The notes below the pieces were generated by a model that searched no databases, was not told where the DNA came from, and saw nothing but the letters and a program-made list of their open reading frames with translations. From positions 1 through 56,966 of the forward strand of contig JAVBLE010000010.1 of assembly GCA_031553685.1 (NCBI GenBank): DNA of 56,966 bases. Reading direction: 5' to 3'. The DNA comes from JAFGVL01 sp031553685 (GTDB lineage Bacteria; Bacteroidota; Bacteroidia; Bacteroidales; Paludibacteraceae). This document shows positions 25,081-32,596 of the stretch, in pieces; position 1 is the stretch's first letter, and each line of letters starts with the position of its first letter. The translations under genes and the position numbers were made by a program.

Positions 25081-25584
25081 TTACAGGTTGAGGCGAATAA
25101 TAAGCAGGTTAAAATCATATTCGAAGTTAGGAGTAAAGAAATCTTTTCCCAAGTGTGCCTTTATTTCACCGGTTGTCCAAAACCGACCGCCAATTAACTC
25201 ATCCGGATTGGGGGAAATCTCTCCATCGTACAACAACAAATATACATATACCAATTCGTTTTCAATGGTTGATTGCCAATTGTATTTGTAGAGAAATCCG
25301 GGTGAAATGTTTTCCAACCCTAATTCTTCTTTGCATTCGCGCATGGCGGCTTGCTCGATGGTTTCGCCGTAATCGACATGACCTCCTACGGCAGTGTCCC
25401 ACTTGCCAGGCTGGATATCTTTGGTAAACGATCGTTGCTGCAAATACAATTCTCCTTTTGAATTAAATACATGTACATGTATAACCGGATGTAACAGCAT
25501 AGAACCACTGTGGCATTCTTTACGGGTGGCTTTGCCAATCTCCTCGCCGTCTTCGTTTACTATGGGGAATATTTCTTCATTCAT
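25081..25584 (-). CDS. Nudix hydrolase
   Basis: 167 aa, ATG at 25584. The Nudix box GGHVDYGETIEQAAMRECKE followed by ELGLE fits the Gx5Ex7REUxEExGU signature with all metal-binding Glu present. The N-terminus (FPIVNEDGEEIGKATRKECH, LLHPVIHVHVFN) and LQQRSFTKDIQPGKWD resemble the IDI-like/YfcD subgroup of Nudix enzymes. These hydrolyse nucleoside-diphosphate-linked compounds; the substrate is not predictable. Monocistronic between nrdJ and the tandem repeat array. Confidence 0.9.
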   Translation of the reverse strand: MNEEIFPIVNEDGEEIGKATRKECHSGSMLLHPVIHVHVFNSKGELYLQQRSFTKDIQPGKWDTAVGGHVDYGETIEQAAMRECKEELGLENISPGFLYKYNWQSTIENELVYVYLLLYDGEISPNPDELIGGRFWTTGEIKAHLGKDFFTPNFEYDFNLLIIRLNL

Positions 25585-25680
25585 TTGTTATATAGAATTT
25601 TTAGTCGTTCTTGGTGTGGATCTGAGACCTTGTTTTTCTGTATGTTTAGGGATGGCATGGTCTGTAAAATTGCATGAGCT

Positions 25681-26016
25681 ATGCAGTTACATTAACACAA
25701 GAGCTTGTTGCATGAAGACAATAGCTTGTGATATATGGTCAATAAGTTGTTACATAAAAACAATAGGTTGTTACACTAAGTCAGGAGGTTGTTACATGAG
25801 GACAATAGCTTGTTACATGAGGACAATCGGTTGTTGCATTGGGTCAGGAGGTTGTTACATGGGGACAATAGGTTGTTGCATTGAGTCAATCGGTTGTTAC
25901 ATGAGGACAATCGGTTGTTACATTGAGTCAATCGGTTGTTACATGAGGTCGGGAGGTTGTTACATGAGGACAAGTGGTTCTGACACTAAAAACAAACGGC
26001 TGTTGCATGATTCAGG
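25681..26016. repeat. 21-bp tandem repeat array, about 16 units
   Basis: Units start every 21 bases from 25681 or 25702 through 25996 with no change of period. Core of the common unit: GGTTGTTACATGAGGACAAT. A second subtype has TTGAGTCAAT or TGGGTCAGG in the last half, and the two alternate irregularly. The first and last units are degenerate. Because 21 is divisible by three, frames stay open on both strands: plus gives Cys-containing heptads such as CYMRTIG (ORF from the ATG at 25652 to 26026), minus gives SCNNRLT/QCNNRLS. Neither has a convincing start region, so I treat the array as non-coding. Confidence 0.85.
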
Positions 26017-26199
26017 AGGCGATTGAAGGGTTTACAGGACCAATAAGGCAAGACTTCAATACTTCGACAGTTCGATTTGGCTCACTGGACGAAAGCTCAG
26101 TGCAACAGAACCTTAGCTGCTGTTCGAGGAACTCAGCCGAATTGTCAAGTGGAATCTGTAATTGCGCTTTTTTTTGTCGATCAACTGATTGTATGTGGT
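26017..26199. other. Intergenic stretch with a fragment of a dispersed repeat
   Basis: No gene seen. 26055-26110 contains TTCGACAGTTCGATTTGGCT and AGCTCAGTGCAAC, similar in wording to the right half of the element at 17445-17616. CACTG/CAGTG can form a short stem. Confidence 0.4.
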
Positions 26200-26739
26200 T
26201 TATTCGTCTGTTTCGGCTAAATTCATATCTACTAAACCTGCGGGCAAGTCCATGTAAATTATTTTATTTTCCTCGTCAATTTCGGTGATAAAGTAGTCGG
26301 TGGCAGGGATGAGCAATTCTTCTTTTTTGTTATCGATGACAAAAAGAACATTTTCGGTGCTGTCTTCTACATCTGTAATTTTCCCCAGAATGCCGGCTTC
26401 TTTGTCTTCGACTGTAAATCCGATAAAAAAATGTATTCCGGCTTCATCGGGTGTTTCTTCCTGCAAAAAACGGTTTTCGATAAAGATTGTCTTGTTCGAC
26501 AGTTCGCGTGCTTGCTCTTCGGTATTGATCCCGTCGAATTTATACAAAGCGGTTGTATCTGTCTTAAACCGGAAATCATCGATGAAGAACGGCACAAAAA
26601 TGCCATCGATATCAAAAACGAAAAAAGGTGTTTTGTCTTCGTCAAAGTTTGTTTTATCGAATGTAACGGATAGTTCGCCTTTTATACCGTGTGTTTTTCC
26701 GGTATTGCCAATGGGGGTTATGTCTTCTTTGTTTATCAT
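26200..26739 (-). CDS. rimM: 16S rRNA maturation factor RimM
   Basis: 179 aa, ATG at 26739. RimM binds ribosomal protein S19 and the 30S head and aids 16S rRNA processing. The N-terminal RimM domain begins IGNTGKTHGIKGELSVTFD, the family's GxxxxxHGxxGxxxV motif, and runs to IFIENRF. The C-terminal PRC-barrel-like domain includes GFTVEDKEAGILGKITDVED, VLFVIDNKKEELLIPATDYF and IIYMDLPAGLVDMN. Length is normal. It stands alone here, without the rpsP/trmD/rplS neighbours seen in many bacteria. Confidence 0.92.
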   Translation of the reverse strand: MINKEDITPIGNTGKTHGIKGELSVTFDKTNFDEDKTPFFVFDIDGIFVPFFIDDFRFKTDTTALYKFDGINTEEQARELSNKTIFIENRFLQEETPDEAGIHFFIGFTVEDKEAGILGKITDVEDSTENVLFVIDNKKEELLIPATDYFITEIDEENKIIYMDLPAGLVDMNLAETDE

Positions 26740-26756
26740 GTTACTGTTTGTTTCTG

Positions 26757-26764
26757 CAAAAATA
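26757..26764 (-). promoter_or_regulatory. -7 box for rimM
   Basis: The minus strand reads TATTTTTG (TAnnTTTG), ending 17 bases before the rimM ATG. It lies right beside the terminator of the upstream gene. No -33 box at standard spacing. Confidence 0.5.
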
Positions 26765-26772
26765 CATAAAAG

Positions 26773-26804
26773 AAAAGCCCCAAAGAAAATTCTTCGAGGC
26801 TTTT
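26773..26804 (-). terminator. Terminator after the T9SS protein gene
   Basis: Stem AAAAGCC (26773-26779) with GGCTTTT (26798-26804), extended by inner pairs around GAA/TTC; T-rich sequence follows leftwards. 17 bp past the stop at 26822. Confidence 0.65.
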
Positions 26805-26821
26805 GGGTATAAATCCAATTC

Positions 26822-27895
26822 TTATTTTTTAACCACTACTTTGCTTGTTTCAACAGAACCGTTTTCGAAAGTTACTTTTTTGATACAAGTTTGTCCTTGT
26901 ATTGGTTCGGCAATTTGAGTTCCTTGCAGGTTGTAGTATTCTGTTGTTTTGATTGTTTTGTCGGCTGAAGTATTGACTAAACCGGTTGTAGTTGTAACTT
27001 CGCCATTGCAAATAACAGTTTCGTCAGTAGCTCCGGTTGACGAAATTGTAATTGTTTCATTATTATACTCACCAACGGCTAAATTTTCTTTCAACCGGAT
27101 ATAAATAGTTGTGGAAGCTACAGCTCCAGCACTTTGAGCAAGGGTAATTGCAGAAGAAGTGAACCCTGTGCCGGTTGTTTCCGAAATTTCGTAGTTAGTT
27201 GGTGGAGTAATGATTATGTCATTGGTTAAATCTGCTCCTTCCACTGTAAATGATTGCTCTGCCGATGGACCTTCACCTACTGCATAAGTAAAGCCTGAAA
27301 GAGGAGTGGTTGGATTTACTGTGATGGTTGGGGTACTGGAAGTTAAAGAGAGTTTATCCCAATAGACAGTCGCACCATTATAAGTACGGAATTGGAAATC
27401 AAAGTTAACAGCATTAGCTGGGGCTATAAATGAGGTAGTATAAGTTTTCCATGCCCCTTTTTCATCTGGGAAATAGTTTGCTCCTGATGAATTTGCATTT
27501 CCTGGCCCTCTTAATTTAGGATAAAGTCCTGTGTCTACCAATTCTTGTTCAGTAAAGAAAGCAGTGCTGTTTTTAAAGTTACACCATAGACGAGCATCTG
27601 TTCCATCACCTGAGGCAATATAATATGATATTGATAATTCATATGTTTTTCCAGGCACGACGGTAATTGTTGATTGAGACCAGTTTGTTGTTGCTGTTGG
27701 AGCAACTTTACATGAAGTTGTACCATTCAGCACAATGTTAGTAGCTGCGGTGGCTCCCGAGCCTCCAGTAAGCATTGTCCAATTATTAGGCACATTACCT
27801 GTCCAAGCTTCAAAACTTCCATTTTGAACCAAGTTTTGAGCACTTACCATTGCTACACAAGCAATGAACGATAGTAAAAGAGTAAATTTTTTCAT
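26822..27895 (-). CDS. Secreted CBM-like protein with Ig domain and T9SS sorting tail
   Basis: 357 aa, ATG at 27895. Signal peptide MKKFTLLLSFIACVAMVSAQ. Residues ~21-185 form a carbohydrate-binding-module-like beta domain (NLVQNGSFEAWTGNVPNNW, WSQSTITVVPGKTYELSISY, GAWKTYTTSFIAPANAVNFD), similar to CBM4/9-type folds. A Bacteroidota Ig-like domain follows (~188-305: SGFTYAVGEGPSAEQSFTVE, DIIITPPTNYEISETTGTGF). The C-terminus (EYYNLQGTQIAEPIQGQTCI ... VVVKK) resembles a T9SS type A tail of the YNLQG class. It is a paralogue of the gene at 27979-28716, which lacks the Ig domain. A glycan-binding surface role is inferred. Confidence 0.8.
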   Translation of the reverse strand: MKKFTLLLSFIACVAMVSAQNLVQNGSFEAWTGNVPNNWTMLTGGSGATAATNIVLNGTTSCKVAPTATTNWSQSTITVVPGKTYELSISYYIASGDGTDARLWCNFKNSTAFFTEQELVDTGLYPKLRGPGNANSSGANYFPDEKGAWKTYTTSFIAPANAVNFDFQFRTYNGATVYWDKLSLTSSTPTITVNPTTPLSGFTYAVGEGPSAEQSFTVEGADLTNDIIITPPTNYEISETTGTGFTSSAITLAQSAGAVASTTIYIRLKENLAVGEYNNETITISSTGATDETVICNGEVTTTTGLVNTSADKTIKTTEYYNLQGTQIAEPIQGQTCIKKVTFENGSVETSKVVVKK

Positions 27896-27939
27896 AATAA
27901 TAATATTTTAAATTAGACAATTAAAAAAGCAAAGAAAAA

Positions 27940-27963
27940 AAGCCTCGAAGATTATCGAGGCTT
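27940..27963 (-). terminator. Terminator after the shorter paralogue
   Basis: Perfect 9-bp stem (27940-27948 with 27955-27963), 6-nt loop, then a T-rich run leftwards. 15 bp past the stop at 27979; it separates the two paralogues into different transcription units. Confidence 0.8.
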
Positions 27964-27978
27964 ATATAAAGTTATAAT

Positions 27979-28716
27979 TTATTTTTTGATAAATTTAGTT
28001 GTTTCTATCGCCCCATTATCATAAGTTGTTTTCTTGATATAGGTTTGACCTGAAAGAGGCTCGGCTACTGTTGCTCCTTGAAGATTGTAGAATACTTCGT
28101 TTACTACAACACCTTTGTCGGCTACTACATCGCCAATGCCGGCATTACCACCTTCTACTAAAGAAAAATTATCCCAGTAAACAGTGGCATTACTATAAGT
28201 GCGAAATTGAAAATCAAATCCAACAGCAGCAGCTGGAGCTGTAAATGTTGTTGTGTAGGTTTTCCATGCTCCTTTTTCGTCAGGGAAATAAGATGATCCT
28301 GATGAATTTGCATTTCCAGGTCCTCTTAATTTAGAATAAAGTCCTGTGTCGATTAATTCTTGTTCAGTAAAAAAAGTAGTGCTGTTTTTAAAATTACACC
28401 AAATGCGTGCATCTGTTCCATCTCCACTGGCAATATAATATGACATTGCTAATGTATAAGTCGTTCCCGGAGTAATGGTAATTGTTGATTGTGACCAATT
28501 CGTTGTTGCTGTTGCTGTTACTTTGCAAGAGGTTGTACCATCTGAAACAATATTAGTAGCAGGAGCGGCTCCACTACCACTTGCTGAAATCATAATCCAA
28601 TTGTCCGGCACATTTGCTGTCCATGTCTCAAAACTTCCATTTTGAACTAAGTTTTGAGCACTCGCCATTGTGATAGTCGCAATGAACGATATTAATAAAA
28701 AGGTAATTTTCTTCAT
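27979..28716 (-). CDS. Secreted CBM-like protein with T9SS sorting tail
   Basis: 245 aa, ATG at 28716. Signal peptide MKKITFLLISFIATITMASA. The CBM-like domain is nearly the same as in the gene at 26822-27895 (NLVQNGSFETWTANVPDNW, FFTEQELIDTGLYSKLRGPG, GAWKTYTTTFTAPAAAVGFD). It then passes straight into a YNLQG-type T9SS tail (VFYNLQGATVAEPLSGQTYI ... FIKK) with no Ig domain between. Tandem duplication with gain or loss of the Ig module is the simplest history. The preceding CTD-only gene ends 28 bp upstream, so they may share a transcript. Confidence 0.8.
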   Translation of the reverse strand: MKKITFLLISFIATITMASAQNLVQNGSFETWTANVPDNWIMISASGSGAAPATNIVSDGTTSCKVTATATTNWSQSTITITPGTTYTLAMSYYIASGDGTDARIWCNFKNSTTFFTEQELIDTGLYSKLRGPGNANSSGSSYFPDEKGAWKTYTTTFTAPAAAVGFDFQFRTYSNATVYWDNFSLVEGGNAGIGDVVADKGVVVNEVFYNLQGATVAEPLSGQTYIKKTTYDNGAIETTKFIKK

Positions 28717-28744
28717 AATCGTAATTTTTAAAAGGGTTGATAAA

Positions 28745-29065
28745 TTATTTGATTGAAATCTTTTTTGTTAAATTGTCAATTCGTACAATGTAATATCCTT
28801 TTTTAAGGTCAATGATGAATGACTGGCGCGGTTCTTTCATCGTTGCTTTGAACACGCTTACACCAAGCATACTATATATTTCGATTACGGCGGATTGGGG
28901 GGCATTCTCAACGGTGAGCTTACCGTCGGAGAAAGTAACAACTACACTGCTTGTTGCTGTACTTTCGGTTGCAACGCGGTCGAACAGATTGTCTGCCGCG
29001 TTATTGCCTGTAGCAAAAAGAAATGTGTTGATAGAAAGGAATAATATAAGTAAAAATTGTTTCAT
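28745..29065 (-). CDS. Mini-protein: signal peptide plus T9SS type A sorting domain only
   Basis: 106 aa, ATG at 29065. Signal peptide MKQFLLILFLSINTFLFA; a ~20-residue linker (TGNNAADNLFDRVATESTAT); then a sorting-domain-like end (VVVTFSDGKLTVENAPQSAV, IEIYSMLGVSVFKATMK, SFIIDLKKGYYIVRIDNLTK) ending KKISIK. No room is left for a passenger domain. It may be a degenerate gene, a substrate whose linker is the cargo, or a regulator or decoy for the T9SS. It is 28 bp upstream of a T9SS substrate gene on the same strand. Confidence 0.7.
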   Translation of the reverse strand: MKQFLLILFLSINTFLFATGNNAADNLFDRVATESTATSSVVVTFSDGKLTVENAPQSAVIEIYSMLGVSVFKATMKEPRQSFIIDLKKGYYIVRIDNLTKKISIK

Positions 29066-29254
29066 CCAAAATAATTAGCGTGTCTCAGACACTTTTCAAT
29101 CATCAAAAATACACTTTTTTATTAATAAAAAAGAAAAAACAGGAAAATAATTTTTGCATTTTACGCTTTTTTACAATATCGCATTAGTATATTTTGCAAT
29201 ACAAAACTCGCGAATTTATGTAACGAAAAGATTTAGAAGTTGTTAAGATGTTGT

Positions 29255-30901
29255 TTAGATTATTGCTAACAATGCTTTAGCGTTTTGAATGGCTGCTTCT
29301 GTCATGGAAGCGCCACTTAGCATTTGTGCGATTTCGGTGATTCGTTCTTCAGGATTCAGCTGTTTGATGTTGGTTTCCGATTTTTGCTTGAAAACACTGT
29401 AATGATGGTTTCCTTTGGCGGCAATTTGAGGCAAATGCGTAATGCAGATTACTTGCATGCTGTGGCTCATTTGTTGCATAATGGTTGCCATTTTGTCGGC
29501 TACTTCGCCCGAGATACCGGTATCTATTTCGTCAAAAATAATACTTGGCAGCGTTTTTACACTTGCCAGCAAAGATTTGATGGATAACATCACTCTCGAA
29601 ATTTCGCCGCCCGAGGCTATCTGTGCAATGGGTTGCAAGGGCGATTTTTCATTTGCCGAGAATAAAAATTCAATCTGGTCTTTGCCTGTGGCGGTCAATT
29701 CATTTTTTTCGGCAACTGATATTTCTAACCGGATATGCGGTATTCCCAATTGTTTCAGTTGCGCAATTAATTTCTCTACAATAATCTTGCCTGAATTTAC
29801 ACGGGTTTCCGTGATTTGTTTTGCGAAGTTTAATGCTTGCGTTTCGGTTTCGGCGATTTGTTTTCTTAATCCGGCGATTTCTTCGTCGGCCGATTCTATT
29901 TTACTAAGTTTTTGTTCCCATTCAGCCTGCAAACTGATCAATCCGGCAATAGATGAAACCTGGTGTTTTTGTTCGAGGGTGTAAATCAAATCGAGCCGCT
30001 GATTGATAAATTCAATGCGTTGTGGGTCGAATTCAATATTGTTTTGCAGGCGGTCTATTTCTTGTGCAAGATCTTTTAAATCAATGAGGTTGCTGCTTAT
30101 CCGTTCTTCCTGTTCGGAAGTTTCGGGCAAGTACCGGACTATTTTTTTTATGGCAGATGAGGCTTCTTTCAGATTGGCAATAATGCCGGAAGTGTCGTCC
30201 AAAAGCAACTGCGATGCTTTGCCGAGTTCTGTTTTTATTTCTTCGCTGTGTGTAAGGCGTTGTTGCTCTTCTTCCAACTCTTCCTGTTCATTTTCTTTGA
30301 GTTGGGCTTTCTCAAGTTGTTCTAACTGAAATTGAATATATTCTTGCTCTGCTTTGTTTTTGGCGTTTGAGGCAATCAGTTCTTCCAATTCATGTTGTAA
30401 ATCTTTATTTTTTCTATAAAAATAAAAATATTCTTTCCGAAGTGTTTCATTTTTTGCAATAATGTCTATTACATTGAGCTGAAATGAATTATCTTTTAAA
30501 AGCAAATTTTGATGTTGCGAATGAATATCAATCAGTTGTTCGGCAAAATCTTTCAGGATGGACAGGGAAACAGGCGTATCGTTGATAAAAGAACGGGATT
30601 TCCCTCCGGCAAGCACTTCGCGGCGAACAATACAATGATCGTCATAATCTAAATCATTTTCGTCGAAAAAGCTTTCCAGGTTATATTCTTTTATTTCGAA
30701 ACAGGCTTCAATCAAGCATTTTTCGGCGCCTTCATGTATCACTTTGGCGTCGGCACGCTGCCCCAATACGAGTGCAAGTGCCCCCATGATAATAGATTTT
30801 CCGGCACCGGTTTCGCCGGTAACAACGGAAAAGCCGCTTTCAAAATCAATCGAAAGCGACTGGATAATTGCATAATTTTTTATGTGTAATGATGATAACA
30901 T
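29255..30901 (-). CDS. recN: DNA repair protein RecN
   Basis: 548 aa, ATG at 30901. RecN is an SMC-like ATPase acting early in double-strand-break repair. Motifs: MLSSLHIKNYAIIQSLSIDF, Walker A GETGAGKS (29-36), DIHSQHQNLLLKDNSFQLNV, a long Glu/Gln-rich coiled coil (~150-380), the ABC signature QIASGGEISRVMLSIKSLLA, Walker B SIIFDEIDTGISGEVADKMA, and VICITHLPQIAAKGNHHYSV. It is probably the last gene of an operon with tamB, a DUF3256 gene and a porD-like gene. Confidence 0.96.
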   Translation of the reverse strand: MLSSLHIKNYAIIQSLSIDFESGFSVVTGETGAGKSIIMGALALVLGQRADAKVIHEGAEKCLIEACFEIKEYNLESFFDENDLDYDDHCIVRREVLAGGKSRSFINDTPVSLSILKDFAEQLIDIHSQHQNLLLKDNSFQLNVIDIIAKNETLRKEYFYFYRKNKDLQHELEELIASNAKNKAEQEYIQFQLEQLEKAQLKENEQEELEEEQQRLTHSEEIKTELGKASQLLLDDTSGIIANLKEASSAIKKIVRYLPETSEQEERISSNLIDLKDLAQEIDRLQNNIEFDPQRIEFINQRLDLIYTLEQKHQVSSIAGLISLQAEWEQKLSKIESADEEIAGLRKQIAETETQALNFAKQITETRVNSGKIIVEKLIAQLKQLGIPHIRLEISVAEKNELTATGKDQIEFLFSANEKSPLQPIAQIASGGEISRVMLSIKSLLASVKTLPSIIFDEIDTGISGEVADKMATIMQQMSHSMQVICITHLPQIAAKGNHHYSVFKQKSETNIKQLNPEERITEIAQMLSGASMTEAAIQNAKALLAII

Positions 30902-30971
30902 TTTAGTTGAGAACGGAGAACGGAGAACAGAGAGTGAATTTAATTTTCCACTTTCAGTTCTTAATTCTCCA

Positions 30972-31868
30972 CTATTTTAATATGGCATCGTATTTTGTAC
31001 TTTGCGATGGGTCAATATCCATCAGAAGCTTGTAGGCATCGGTTTTGTCTTTGGGTGATGCTTTAGAGAAAATATTGATAATCTCGTCGCGTTTTGTATC
31101 TAAAAATGAAGTGAGTACAACATTCGACGGACGGGCGCGGTTTACATCGCGCAGTACCTGCATTGCGAGCGTAATTCTGGAAACGGCTTTGGCAGTATTC
31201 TCTGCCATGGCATCTAAATCCAAACGGTGGTATTCGTAATAAAACTCGCGGAATGGGCGCATGCTTTCGTCTAATAAACTGGTTACAAGCGAATAGCGAT
31301 TTCGTGGGTCTTCAAAGGCTTTCCAACCTTTTTCGCTTTGACCTTGTGCTAAATTGACAATGGCTTCAGCTTTGCGAAAGGAAGCTGTACCTCCAAGTTT
31401 TGAAAACGAATCGGAGTCGTAACCAACTATTATATAGGCATAATAAGCTAATACCGAAGTTAAATTGGACATGAATATCCCATCATTGTATTCGAGCGGA
31501 GTCATTTCTACATATTCGAAACTGAAATTTTCGTCGCGGAAACTGAACAAAGGTGTGTAATAAGTGCTGTTAAACACCGGACGGCGCGCTTGTACCTGAA
31601 TTTCGGCTTTGTACAATTTATCACTTTCTGCTTGATTGAGTATTATTATGAGTGAACATTCGATTTTTTCGTTTTGCTGATATTGCAAATCAGTCCAGCG
31701 ATGACTGTTCATAAACTCGCTAATGTCTTTTTGCATAGAGCTTACAATGCGCTTGTTGAGTGTGGGCAACTTGTCTGCATTTACCACCACATTGCAATTG
31801 AGTTCTTGCGCATTACTATTTAATAATAGTGCAATTGCAAAAATTATATATAAAAATATTTTCTTCAT
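30972..31868 (-). CDS. PorD-like type IX secretion protein (DUF4835)
   Basis: 298 aa, ATG at 31868, signal peptide MKKIFLYIIFAIALLLNSNA. The body matches DUF4835: LNCNVVVNADKLPTLNKRIV, MQKDISEFMNSHRWTDLQYQ, RPVFNSTYYTPLFSFRDENF, FSFEYVEMTPLEYNDGIFMS and LTSVLAYYAYIIVGYDSDSF. The family is annotated as the T9SS component PorD, and I recall that it commonly sits upstream of recN in Bacteroidota, as here. It is presumably periplasmic or outer-membrane associated; its precise job is unclear. It gives the window's T9SS substrates a local link to the secretion machinery. Confidence 0.75.
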   Translation of the reverse strand: MKKIFLYIIFAIALLLNSNAQELNCNVVVNADKLPTLNKRIVSSMQKDISEFMNSHRWTDLQYQQNEKIECSLIIILNQAESDKLYKAEIQVQARRPVFNSTYYTPLFSFRDENFSFEYVEMTPLEYNDGIFMSNLTSVLAYYAYIIVGYDSDSFSKLGGTASFRKAEAIVNLAQGQSEKGWKAFEDPRNRYSLVTSLLDESMRPFREFYYEYHRLDLDAMAENTAKAVSRITLAMQVLRDVNRARPSNVVLTSFLDTKRDEIINIFSKASPKDKTDAYKLLMDIDPSQSTKYDAILK

Positions 31869-31921
31869 GATTTATAAAGCTATTTGAATGCAAATATATT
31901 ACATTTCATCCATACGGTTAT

Positions 31922-32587
31922 TTATATTTCAGGTTCATAGCCCCCATTTTTCCAAACAAAAGTTAGTTTTTCTTTTTTAAAATAGGGTTTCAATCGCTTG
32001 TAATTGTCGGCTTCAAGTGATTTTTCGGCTTGCAGCATAATTTCAATATTATTTCCGACAAATGAATATTGTACAAAAGCCATTCCTATTTGGTCTGCAA
32101 TGTCTTCGGACTTTTTGCCTTCATTTTTTATTTTATCAACATCTAAAAAATCGTTGATTGAAATTGTTGGCAATAGCGAATTGGGTAAAAATTGCCAAAT
32201 TGCGTCGTAAAAGCCAATGTGCGAATCACAAATTGGAGCGCAGGCTGTAAAGATAACAGCAATATAAATTGGAAAATCGGTATTATCTCTTAAAACTTTA
32301 ATGTCGACTTTTCCTTTTTCGGAATTTTGAATGGATATAAAATCGTTGATGGAATCGAGTTTAAGTATTTGACTTTTACCTCTAAAACGGTTTTGTTGCA
32401 GGTAAGCAGTGTCTTTTTTGTATTCGTCCAGCATATTGGAGCGCATCTCAGTAGTGAGCGACAAATAATACTCGTCGGGCATTTTTACAAATGCTTTTTC
32501 GACCAAACTGCGCGCCGAGAGCTGAAGAAAAGGAATTAGCAAAATATTGAATATGATAAAATATTTAATCCATGTTTTGTTGTTCAT
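31922..32587 (-). CDS. DUF3256 family secreted protein
   Basis: 221 aa, ATG at 32587, with an N-terminal signal/anchor (KYFIIFNILLIPFLQLSA). The pattern FVKMPDEYYLSLTTEMRSNM, LDEYKK, and later FTACAPICDSHIGFYDAIWQ fits DUF3256, a Bacteroidales family of unknown function. It starts 9 bp after the tamB stop and precedes the porD-like gene by 53 bp, so it belongs to the envelope operon. Confidence 0.72.
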   Translation of the reverse strand: MNNKTWIKYFIIFNILLIPFLQLSARSLVEKAFVKMPDEYYLSLTTEMRSNMLDEYKKDTAYLQQNRFRGKSQILKLDSINDFISIQNSEKGKVDIKVLRDNTDFPIYIAVIFTACAPICDSHIGFYDAIWQFLPNSLLPTISINDFLDVDKIKNEGKKSEDIADQIGMAFVQYSFVGNNIEIMLQAEKSLEADNYKRLKPYFKKEKLTFVWKNGGYEPEI

Positions 32588-32596
32588 ATTGGGGTT

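Noticed and set aside
25394..25652. Upstream part of the 210-codon plus-strand frame
   Set aside because: It begins with GTG and is antisense to the Nudix gene, whose Nudix box is intact; no homology-like motif.
25776..25973. Minus-strand SCNNRLT repeat ORF
   Set aside because: Open only because a 21-bp repeat keeps frame; no start signal or flanking coding sequence.
25681..26016. CRISPR array
   Set aside because: Units are contiguous 21-bp repeats without spacers, and no cas gene is near.
30902..30971. GAGAACGGAGAACGGAGAAC short repeat between the porD-like gene and recN
   Set aside because: Low-complexity intergenic filler of about 25 bp; no structure or function to support a feature.
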